From NCBI GenBank assembly GCA_947497675.1, contig CANMHY010000039.1, positions 1 through 6,819 on the forward strand: DNA of 6,819 nt, given 5' to 3'. Both the position numbers and the translations under genes were made by a program. The notes under the pieces were generated by a model. The model saw only the letters and a list, made by a program, of their open reading frames with translations. It was not told where the DNA came from and made no database searches. Each line of letters begins with the position of its first letter. Position 1 is the first letter of the stretch. This document shows, piece after piece, positions 1 through 5,462 of this stretch. The DNA comes from Alphaproteobacteria bacterium. Lineage in GTDB: Bacteria; Pseudomonadota; Alphaproteobacteria; 16-39-46.

Positions 1-395
1 ATATTCTTCGCTGCATTCACATCAGCATGATCTTCATGTCCACATGTTTGACACTTAAACTCTGATTGGGATGCACGATTTGAAGCATCTGTAAATCCAC
101 AACAATAACATTTCTGGCTTGTGTATCGGGGATTAACAGAAATCAATAATCCTCCGCGCCATTCTTGTTTATAACTTAATTGCCGTAGAAACTCTCCCCA
201 TCCTTGATCGAGAATGGATCGATTCAGTCCTGATTTTGCGCGTACATTGCGGCCAGGTTCTTGCTCTGTTCCCTTCGCTGACCTTGACATATTGCCAACC
301 TTCAAATTTTCAACAACAATGAGAGCTTGGTTTTTGCTGAGCATAGTTCTTTTATAAGAAGAAAGTCTCACTATCTCTTCTTTTTTTTTGGTCTA
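1..395 (-). pseudogene. IS200/IS605-family TnpB (IS1341-type OrfB) C-terminal remnant, running off the left edge
   Basis: The minus strand encodes the C-terminal third of a TnpB/OrfB protein, the RuvC-like RNA-guided nuclease of IS605/IS1341 elements. From the Met at 344-342 the translation reads MLSKNQALIVVENLKVGNMS, then an NVRAKSGLNRSILDQGW block, then a four-cysteine zinc ribbon (CYCC...CQTC), then HADVNAAKN at the window edge. The Glu of VVENL and the Asp of HADVN match the second and third RuvC carboxylates. The first Asp and the N-terminal wedge/recognition region are missing. The frame opens only at a TAG at 395-393. Upstream of the Met the match fades after about five residues, and a DFL triplet usual just before this point in the family appears in another frame (367-359), which hints at a frameshift. 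The stop codon would lie left of the window. I read it as a decayed copy. An internally started short protein cannot be excluded, but it would lack nuclease residues. Confidence 0.85.
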
Positions 396-511
396 GACAT
401 GGGGGGTCACTTTAGGAGTTGGGTTTAGATTTGTTTTGGCCTCATATTCTTTTAAAAAAATTGATCACTCCTTTTCATTTTTCTAACTCTATTTGAAATC
501 TAAATTCAAAA
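396..511. other. Gene-free stretch between transposon remnant and hipBA operator, with a G-rich block
   Basis: I see no supported gene in this stretch. Next to the end of the TnpB frame lies a short G-rich block (about 396-430, containing ATGGGGGGTCAC), unlike the AT-rich DNA around it. A run of nine T lies at 381-389 just inside the remnant frame. The block may be a terminal sequence of another insertion element or a rearrangement scar, but I cannot assign it to a named family. To its right the DNA becomes strongly AT-rich up to the palindromes before hipB. Confidence 0.4.
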
Positions 512-531
512 AAATGCTTTAAAAAGCATTT
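512..531. promoter_or_regulatory. Probable HipB operator O1 (palindrome)
   Basis: This is a 20-base palindrome with perfect 9-base arms, AAATGCTTT and AAAGCATTT, around a central AA. Its core TGCT-N6-AGCA (515-528) recurs in the palindrome at 546-559, and the centres are 31 bases apart, close to three DNA turns. It covers the predicted -35 hexamer of hipB. HipB antitoxins are known to bind paired palindromes over their own promoter; assigning this site to HipB is inference. Confidence 0.6.
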
Positions 532-546
532 AATATCACTTATAAT
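518..546 (+). promoter_or_regulatory. Predicted sigma-70-type promoter of hipBA
   Basis: A perfect -10 hexamer TATAAT is at 541-546. Exactly 17 bases upstream is TTTAAA (518-523), a 4-of-6 match to the -35 consensus. Transcription would start around 552-554, giving a leader of about 55 bases before hipB. The -35 lies inside the first palindrome and the -10 shares a base with the second, so a repressor bound to either would block RNA polymerase. This is a sequence prediction only. Confidence 0.55.
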
Positions 547-559
547 GCTCTTAAGAGCA
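546..559. promoter_or_regulatory. Probable HipB operator O2 (perfect palindrome)
   Basis: TGCTCTTAAGAGCA is a perfect 14-base palindrome with the same TGCT-N6-AGCA core as the upstream site. It starts at the last base of the -10 hexamer and covers the expected transcription start. The repeated core and helical phasing argue for a cooperative repressor site. A transcription terminator is unlikely, because the stem has no loop at its centre and sits at the start point. Confidence 0.6.
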
Positions 560-606
560 CTTTTTAGGGTGCCTTCACTTCTAAAAATTTAGGAAATAGT
601 TAAAAA

Positions 607-948
607 ATGACCTCTAAAAACGCACTTCTTTCATCTCCTCCTCATAAAGTTGAACAGGCCTGTCGTTTATTGGGAAATAATCTGCGAACAGCCAGACTCA
701 GACGCGGTATAACCATTTCTGAAGCTGCTGAACGTATCGGAACCGGACCGCGTGCAGTCATGGATGCTGAAAGAGGAAAAATTTCAACAGGAATTGCCGT
801 TTATACAGCTCTTTTGTGGCTTTATGATTTATTAGTACCCTTTAATAATCTTGCTGATCCAAACGAAGATGAAGAAGGATTAAGATTTGCAAGTTTAGAG
901 GAAAGGATACGTGCTCGAACAAGAAAAGGTCTTGATAATGACTTTTAA
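607..948 (+). CDS. hipB: HipB-like antitoxin, XRE-family helix-turn-helix regulator
   Basis: This 113-residue protein is the probable antitoxin of a type II HipBA module. It should neutralise HipA by direct binding and repress its own operon. The XRE/Cro-type helix-turn-helix spans about residues 23-75: NNLRTARLRRGITISEAAER gives the first helices and IGTGPRAVMDAERGK the recognition region. After it comes an acidic linker (DPNEDEEGL) and a basic C-terminal tail ending in LDNDF, like the tail I know from HipB partners of this HipA group. The ATG at 607 follows an AGGA at 591-594, a rather long 12-base spacing, so initiation may be modest. The stop at 946-948 overlaps the hipA start by 11 bases, which indicates translational coupling. 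Two palindromes and a predicted promoter lie just upstream. HipB identity rests on domain type and position before hipA. Confidence 0.88.
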   Translation: MTSKNALLSSPPHKVEQACRLLGNNLRTARLRRGITISEAAERIGTGPRAVMDAERGKISTGIAVYTALLWLYDLLVPFNNLADPNEDEEGLRFASLEERIRARTRKGLDNDF

Positions 949-2206
949 AAAAGCTCCTCGGGAAATTTTCGTTTATATAACACTTCCAGAAGAAACAAAT
1001 TCTATTACAGCAGGACGCTTTGTTTTAGAAGAAAATGACAAACAAGGCCACTATGGGAGATTTGTATATGCACGCTCTTATCTTGAAAACCCGAATGCCG
1101 TTGAAATTGATCCCATCGAGCTTAAGCTAAGTGGCAATACCTATAACACTTTTCAGCATCAAGGGATTTTTGGTTCTTTGCGGGATGCAGGACCTGATTA
1201 TTGGGGAAAATATGTTATTGAAAAACAGACTGGTCTCTCTGTTTTAAGCGAAATTGATTACTTACTCGAATCTCCTGATGACCGTGCTGGAGCACTGGGA
1301 TTTGGGGTAACAGTCACACCTCCTCCTTCAAGTCATCGTTTTAACAAAGTTATAGACCTCAAGAATCTGATTGAAATTTCTAAAACGCTTCTTCAGGGTG
1401 ATATTGATACGTCCTCTGGACCCTCAAAAAATAGGATTCGAGATCTCCTTCTTATCGGAACTTCTATGGGGGGCGCCCGACCAAAAGCTGTTGTAGAAGA
1501 CCAAGATGGATTGTGGCTCGCAAAATTCAATAGATTTGACGACAGATGGAACGCTGCACGTGTAGAATACGCGATGCTTAAACTTGCTCAATCTGTCGGA
1601 ATCAACACTACAGAAAATCGCTTAGAGTCCATTGGAGGACAGGATATTCTCCTCGTTAAGCGCTTTGATCGCAAGAAAATAGACAAAGGATATACAAGAG
1701 CACGCATGGTAAGCGCTCTTTCAATCTTAAGGGCTGATGATACTCTTGAAAACCGAGATAAGTGGTCTTATATTTCGCTTGCAGAAGAAATGCGTCGTTT
1801 TAGTCAAACACCTAAAAAAGATTTAAAAGAGCTCTTTCGTCGCATATGTTTTAATTCCCTGATATCCAATTTAGATGATCACCCCCGTAACCATGCTTTT
1901 ATTGCAGAAAAAAAAACGTGGGCTCTTTCTCCAGCCTATGACTTAACACCATCCCCAGTCATTGCCAATGACCGTCGAGATCTTGCTATGATTTGTGGTG
2001 ATTATGGACGTTTTGCAAATGCAAAAAATATTCTTACCCAACATGGAAAATTTCTTTTATCACAAGAAGAAGCCCTTACCCTCATAACAGAAATAAGTCA
2101 AAAAATTGAGAAAGATTGGCATGATATTCTGCGTACGTCAGGTGTGAGTCTTCCTGACATAGAACGGGTTCGGTCTGCCTTTGTTTATCCTGGATTTTTT
2201 GTTTAG
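938..2206 (+). CDS. hipA: HipA-family serine/threonine kinase toxin
   Basis: This 422-residue protein is the toxin kinase of the HipBA pair; E. coli HipA (440 aa) phosphorylates glutamyl-tRNA synthetase, but the target here is unknown. Residues 1 to about 120 form the N-terminal HipA subdomain. GTSMGGARPK (174-183) is the flexible glycine-rich loop, and Ser176 aligns with the autophosphorylated Ser150 of E. coli HipA. WLAKF supplies Lys196, and LLVKRFDR ends at 245. NLDDHPRN (311-318) is the catalytic loop, with Asp313 and Asn318 matching Asp309 and Asn314 of E. coli. LSPAYD gives the metal-binding Asp335. No key residue is missing and no frameshift is visible, so it should be active. I chose ATG at 938, preceded by AAAAGG about nine bases upstream, over an in-frame GTG at 911 that would only add nine residues inside hipB. 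Exact subgroup and target are uncertain. Confidence 0.93.
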   Translation: MTFKKAPREIFVYITLPEETNSITAGRFVLEENDKQGHYGRFVYARSYLENPNAVEIDPIELKLSGNTYNTFQHQGIFGSLRDAGPDYWGKYVIEKQTGLSVLSEIDYLLESPDDRAGALGFGVTVTPPPSSHRFNKVIDLKNLIEISKTLLQGDIDTSSGPSKNRIRDLLLIGTSMGGARPKAVVEDQDGLWLAKFNRFDDRWNAARVEYAMLKLAQSVGINTTENRLESIGGQDILLVKRFDRKKIDKGYTRARMVSALSILRADDTLENRDKWSYISLAEEMRRFSQTPKKDLKELFRRICFNSLISNLDDHPRNHAFIAEKKTWALSPAYDLTPSPVIANDRRDLAMICGDYGRFANAKNILTQHGKFLLSQEEALTLITEISQKIEKDWHDILRTSGVSLPDIERVRSAFVYPGFFV

Positions 2207-2242
2207 GATTTTGCATTCAAAAGAGGTTTTTTTCATAATCCT

Positions 2243-4018
2243 TCACAAAGGCTCTGTTGCTTCTTTAAGCCATTGTCTTTCCGCAGAATTTAGATCTAGG
2301 TCAAGGCTTTCAAAAACTCTTTTATGATAGAGATTAAGCCAACTGATCTCAAATGCTGTAAGCAGTTCTTTCAAAATAAGTTTTTTATCGATGGGAACGC
2401 GGGTCAGTGTTTCAAATTCATAGAAATCTTCCACGTCTGAGTTTTTAACAAGCAAAAGACTTTCGATACGGATCCCGAAAGCATTTTCTTTATAATACCC
2501 GGGCTCATTGGAGACAATCATCCCTTTTTCCAACGGAAAAGAAGCTGTTGGACGTTGAGAGATACTCGGGGGGGATTGATGGACGGACAAAAAAGCGCCT
2601 ACGCCATGTCCCGTCCCATGGGAATAATCAAGGCCTTTTTCCCATAAAAATTGCCGCGCAAGAACATCTAATTGAACCCCTGTCGTGCCTGTCGGAAATT
2701 TTATAGAAGCCAGAGCAATATGTCCCTTTAAAACGCGGGTAAAGGCTTCTTTTGCCTCCGGAAAAATAGCTTCTTTTCCGAGGAGAATCGTCCGAGTAAT
2801 ATCCGTTGTGCCATCTAAATATTGCCCGCCAGAGTCTACCAGATAAATTTCTCCAGACGACACCATTTTGTCGTGCCCTTCTTTTGCATGATAATGGACA
2901 ATCGCGCCATTGGATCCAACAGCCGAAATCACTTCAAAACTTAAAGAGTGGAACAAGGGAAGCTTTTCCCGAAATGAAGTCAACTTCTGAGCTGCTGTTA
3001 TTTCAGAAATATCTTGGGTGTCTTTATCTTCAAGCCAACTTAAAAACTGGACCACGGCAAGCCCGTCGCGTTGATGAGCCTTCTGCATTCCTGAGATTTC
3101 AGTTGGATTTTTAAGAGCCTTTTCTAAAAGACAAGGGTCGGAGCCAGAAAAAAGAATTGCTTTTTTTGAAGTCAAAATTTCTAAAATTGCAACGGGCGTA
3201 AAATGAGGATCGTACCAAATTTTTTGGGCCTTTGTCGAAAGCTTTGAAAGGGACGTTTTCAATTGGTGTATCTCTAAAAATTGAACGGACGGCCCAAAGT
3301 GATTTGAAATCGACGGTGGTATTTTTTCAAGATGTGTAAAAACATCAATGCTGGCATCCCTATATAAAATACCCGTAGCAAGGAGAAGCGGTGTAAACGG
3401 AACATCCTTTCCACGTATATTTAAAAGCCAATTTAAAGATTCTGGAAGGCCTATATAAAGTGCATCCACTCCTTCCTTTTCAAGTTTAGCCGCAATCCGG
3501 CTTCGTTTTGAAAGAGTGGTTTCGCCGGCATAACACTCTTCCCATAGAAAAGCAGGACTTAGAACAGGAACGGGTCTTTCTTTCCAAAGATCATCGATAA
3601 GATTAGAGGAGAGCGAAACAAGATGAATACCCAGAGATTTAGAAATATTTTGAAATCCCTCAAAGTCTTTTGTCGTGAGCGTCCAGGGATCTATCCCAAG
3701 ACACATTTCCTTTGTGAGAGACGTTTCAAGAAACGTTTGGACAGTTCCAAAAGACCAGGGAAGCACTGAAAACACATCTGGGTTTACCTCTGTCTTTGCA
3801 ATAAGCATATAACGGCCATCCACAAATAAAGCAGCGCTCTCTAAAAGAATAATCGCAAGACCCGCAGAAGTATCTACCCCCGTCAGATAAGCAAGACGCT
3901 TTGATTCAGGGGGAAGAAATTCATTCTGAAAGGCATCGCTGTGAGGAACAATAAGACCATTTAGATTTTTCTGTTTTAATTTTTCGCGAAGAATTTGCAA
4001 AAGTTCAGGAATGCTCAT
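2243..4018 (-). CDS. pepP: Xaa-Pro aminopeptidase (aminopeptidase P, M24B family, long form)
   Basis: This 591-residue cytosolic metalloprotease should remove N-terminal residues that precede proline. The length and three-part layout match the long form also found in eukaryotic XPNPEP1: creatinase-like N domains at about 1-130 and 160-310, the pita-bread M24 catalytic domain at about 312-525, and a C-terminal M24 extension from about 535. The five dinuclear metal ligands are visible: Asp395 (LVDSGG), Asp406 (TTDITRT), His471 (HGTGHGVG), Glu505 (NEPGYY) and Glu519 (IRIES). His375 (VHYHA) and His480 (VHQSP) match the catalytic-pocket histidines. The N-terminus MSIPELLQILREKL is typical. The ribosome binding site before ATG 4018 is weak, and the gene starts only 34 bases after the cobalamin adenosyltransferase gene on the same strand, so it probably depends on that operon. 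The gene symbol is by family; M24B names vary. Confidence 0.93.
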   Translation of the reverse strand: MSIPELLQILREKLKQKNLNGLIVPHSDAFQNEFLPPESKRLAYLTGVDTSAGLAIILLESAALFVDGRYMLIAKTEVNPDVFSVLPWSFGTVQTFLETSLTKEMCLGIDPWTLTTKDFEGFQNISKSLGIHLVSLSSNLIDDLWKERPVPVLSPAFLWEECYAGETTLSKRSRIAAKLEKEGVDALYIGLPESLNWLLNIRGKDVPFTPLLLATGILYRDASIDVFTHLEKIPPSISNHFGPSVQFLEIHQLKTSLSKLSTKAQKIWYDPHFTPVAILEILTSKKAILFSGSDPCLLEKALKNPTEISGMQKAHQRDGLAVVQFLSWLEDKDTQDISEITAAQKLTSFREKLPLFHSLSFEVISAVGSNGAIVHYHAKEGHDKMVSSGEIYLVDSGGQYLDGTTDITRTILLGKEAIFPEAKEAFTRVLKGHIALASIKFPTGTTGVQLDVLARQFLWEKGLDYSHGTGHGVGAFLSVHQSPPSISQRPTASFPLEKGMIVSNEPGYYKENAFGIRIESLLLVKNSDVEDFYEFETLTRVPIDKKLILKELLTAFEISWLNLYHKRVFESLDLDLNSAERQWLKEATEPL

Positions 4019-4052
4019 GAAAAAATCTCATTCATCATCATTATAATATTCA

Positions 4053-4631
4053 TTATTCGGGATTTTGTCTGTTTTTTCCAGGAATCCATAAAATATCTTT
4101 TTTTCCAAAATCATTTAAATACCGACTTAAAACAAATAAAAAATCAGACAAACGATTTACATATTGAATTACAAAAGGATTCACATATTCTTTTTGTGCT
4201 AACGAAACACAAGCCCGTTCTGCACGCCGACATATCGTGCGTCCTAAATGAAGATACGACGAAACAAAAGTTCCTCCAGGCAAGACAAAAGAGTTTAACG
4301 GATCAAGATTCTCATTATAAAAGTCAATACGTCTTTCAAGCATTTTAACGCGTTCTTCTTGAATTTGAAGGCGAGATTCAGAAGGCTCTGGCGGACGAGA
4401 GCAGCATAAGTCAGCCCCAAGATCAAATAAATCTTGTTGAAGAGAGCGAATTTCTTCTTGAAGGTCCCCATTCTCGATATAAGCACAAATAAGTCCAAGG
4501 GTCGCATTTGTCTCATCCACGTCTCCAATGGCCGCGATGCGAAGACTATTTTTTAGAACGCGTGCTCCATCCCCTAAAGATGTTTTTCCGCGGTCTCCTC
4601 CTTTTGTATAAATCCGAGTCAATTGAACCAT
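4053..4631 (-). CDS. Cob(I)alamin adenosyltransferase, PduO type
   Basis: This 192-residue enzyme transfers the adenosyl group of ATP to cob(I)alamin to make adenosylcobalamin, the cofactor of enzymes such as methylmalonyl-CoA mutase. PduO/MMAB-family motifs occur in order: the ATP-binding N-terminal YTKGGDRGKTSL (8-19), RIAAIGDVDETNATLG (31-46), FVLPGGT (115-121), LHLGRTICRRAERA (127-140, with the conserved Arg and Glu of the active site) and NRLSDFLFVLSR (159-170). Length is typical for a complete trimer-forming member. I chose ATG 4631-4629 because CAGGAG sits six bases upstream and the family begins right before MVQLTRIYTKGGD; the frame stays open to 4706 but the added 25 residues look unrelated. 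It is the first gene of an operon with the Xaa-Pro aminopeptidase. Whether the cell makes cobalamin or imports it cannot be told here. Confidence 0.94.
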   Translation of the reverse strand: MVQLTRIYTKGGDRGKTSLGDGARVLKNSLRIAAIGDVDETNATLGLICAYIENGDLQEEIRSLQQDLFDLGADLCCSRPPEPSESRLQIQEERVKMLERRIDFYNENLDPLNSFVLPGGTFVSSYLHLGRTICRRAERACVSLAQKEYVNPFVIQYVNRLSDFLFVLSRYLNDFGKKDILWIPGKNRQNPE

Positions 4632-4637
4632 GAAAAT

Positions 4638-4643
4638 CTCCTG
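4638..4643 (-). promoter_or_regulatory. Strong ribosome binding site fixing the adenosyltransferase start
   Basis: On the minus strand CAGGAG lies six bases before ATG 4631-4629. It is the best Shine-Dalgarno match in the window and decides against the longer open frame reaching 4706. Confidence 0.8.
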
Positions 4644-4687
4644 CATTCTCTTTTGTTTATCAATGCCCTTTTTAACTTTTCTCTTCT

Positions 4688-4703
4688 CAAAAAGAGCTTT
4701 TTG
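4688..4703. promoter_or_regulatory. Palindrome in the divergent intergenic region
   Basis: CAAAAAG and CTTTTTG are perfect 7-base arms around a central AG, in the 137-base region between the divergent adenosyltransferase and Tim44-like genes. It could bind a dimeric regulator of either operon. It is mostly A/T, so chance is a real alternative, and no second copy is visible in the region. Confidence 0.25.
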
Positions 4704-4736
4704 CAAAAAAAGGCTTTATCTTCGCCAAGTTTAATC

Positions 4737-4742
4737 TATACT
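4737..4742 (+). promoter_or_regulatory. Possible -10 box for the Tim44-like/mltA operon
   Basis: TATACT matches the -10 consensus at five of six positions and lies 26 bases before the start codon. The best -35 at suitable spacing (TTTATC, 4715-4720) is poor, so the assignment is tentative. I could not find a convincing promoter for the divergent adenosyltransferase gene. Confidence 0.3.
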
Positions 4743-4753
4743 CTCATAAATAT

Positions 4754-4759
4754 AAAGGA
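4754..4759 (+). promoter_or_regulatory. Ribosome binding site supporting a TTG start
   Basis: AAAGGA lies nine bases before TTG 4769. With no ATG or GTG available at a fitting distance, this site is the main support for a TTG start of the Tim44-like gene. Confidence 0.65.
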
Positions 4760-4768
4760 AATACCGTC

Positions 4769-5449
4769 TTGATTGATATTTTAATTCTCGCCCTCTTTGC
4801 AGTCTTTATTTTGTTTCGGCTTTACACCGTCTTAGGAAGCAAAACAGGCCTTGAAAAAAAGCCTCCTCATCAACCCTTTTCTCCAGCACAAAAAACGTCG
4901 GATTTGAAAAAAAAGGCAAAAAGTTCCTTTGGGGACGATACCGTTATCGATGTACCCTTTGAACAAACTGAAAAAGGTGTAAAAGGGGGTCAACAGGTTA
5001 TAGAGTCTTTTAAAAAGAAAGACTCGACATTTCATGTTCCCGAATTTTTGGAAGGTGCTCAGGCGGCTTTTGAGACAATTCTCACAGCATTTGCAGCCTC
5101 TGATAAAAAAACCTTGAAATCGCTTCTGGCGCCCAAAGTATTTTCTTTTTTTGTAGAAGATATTGAGAGCCGTGAAAATGACCATAAAACCCTTCAAATT
5201 CTGATCAAAGATTTGAATGCTGAAATTATAAATGCACGCCTTACGTCCAAAACCATGGAAATTGATGTTCAGTTTGAATCAGAACAAACGCATACTCTTA
5301 CGACCCCAAATTCAAGCATTTCAAAGCCTCCCATCGTCTCCCAAGAAGTTCTCATTTGTACGGATTTATGGACTTTTGAAAAACCATTAAACGTACAAGA
5401 TCCAAACTGGATTCTTATTGCAACAGAAGAAGGATCCGCGTCCTCTTAA
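4769..5449 (+). CDS. Tim44-like domain inner-membrane protein
   Basis: This 226-residue protein has one N-terminal membrane segment (IDILILALFAVFILF, about 2-16), a charged, low-complexity linker (about 24-85, rich in Lys, Pro and Ser) and a C-terminal Tim44-like domain (about 88-222). Family marks in that domain are FLEGAQAAFETILTAFAASD (93-112), a LKSLLAPKVFSFF stretch, a VQFESEQ strand, LWTFEKP (200-206) and the terminal DPNWILIAT (211-219). In mitochondria Tim44 tethers Hsp70 to the import channel. Alphaproteobacterial homologues such as TimA are anchored in the inner membrane and their role is not well established. The start is TTG 4769, backed by AAAGGA nine bases upstream and by the hydrophobic segment beginning at once. 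No in-frame ATG or GTG lies near. The next gene, mltA-like, begins 13 bases after the stop, so the two are likely cotranscribed. Confidence 0.88.
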   Translation: MIDILILALFAVFILFRLYTVLGSKTGLEKKPPHQPFSPAQKTSDLKKKAKSSFGDDTVIDVPFEQTEKGVKGGQQVIESFKKKDSTFHVPEFLEGAQAAFETILTAFAASDKKTLKSLLAPKVFSFFVEDIESRENDHKTLQILIKDLNAEIINARLTSKTMEIDVQFESEQTHTLTTPNSSISKPPIVSQEVLICTDLWTFEKPLNVQDPNWILIATEEGSASS

Positions 5450-5462
5450 GAGTTTATGGCCA

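Noticed and set aside
911..937. Nine-residue longer HipA from a GTG at 911
   Set aside because: The ATG at 938 has a better ribosome binding site and gives the usual overlap with hipB.
2207..2242. Possible terminator between hipA and the convergent aminopeptidase gene (TTTTG/CAAAA stem followed by a T run)
   Set aside because: The stem is only five mostly A/T pairs, and the T run does not follow it directly.
2806..3114. Plus-strand open frame of 102 codons inside the aminopeptidase gene
   Set aside because: It is antisense to the conserved M24 domain, has no recognisable domain and looks like a shadow frame.
3995..4348. Plus-strand open frame of 117 codons across the aminopeptidase start and the adenosyltransferase gene
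   Set aside because: It lies antisense to well-conserved adenosyltransferase motifs and its product resembles nothing.
4295..4528. Second minus-strand frame inside the adenosyltransferase gene
   Set aside because: It is an out-of-frame shadow of a gene with full family motifs.
4632..4706. 25-residue N-terminal extension of the adenosyltransferase from a TTG at 4706
   Set aside because: The extension is unlike the family, and CAGGAG directly precedes the internal ATG at 4631.
4832..5197. Minus-strand open frame of 121 codons opposite the Tim44-like gene
   Set aside because: It is rich in Phe, Cys and Lys from reverse-complemented AT-rich codons, and the opposite strand carries a recognisable domain.
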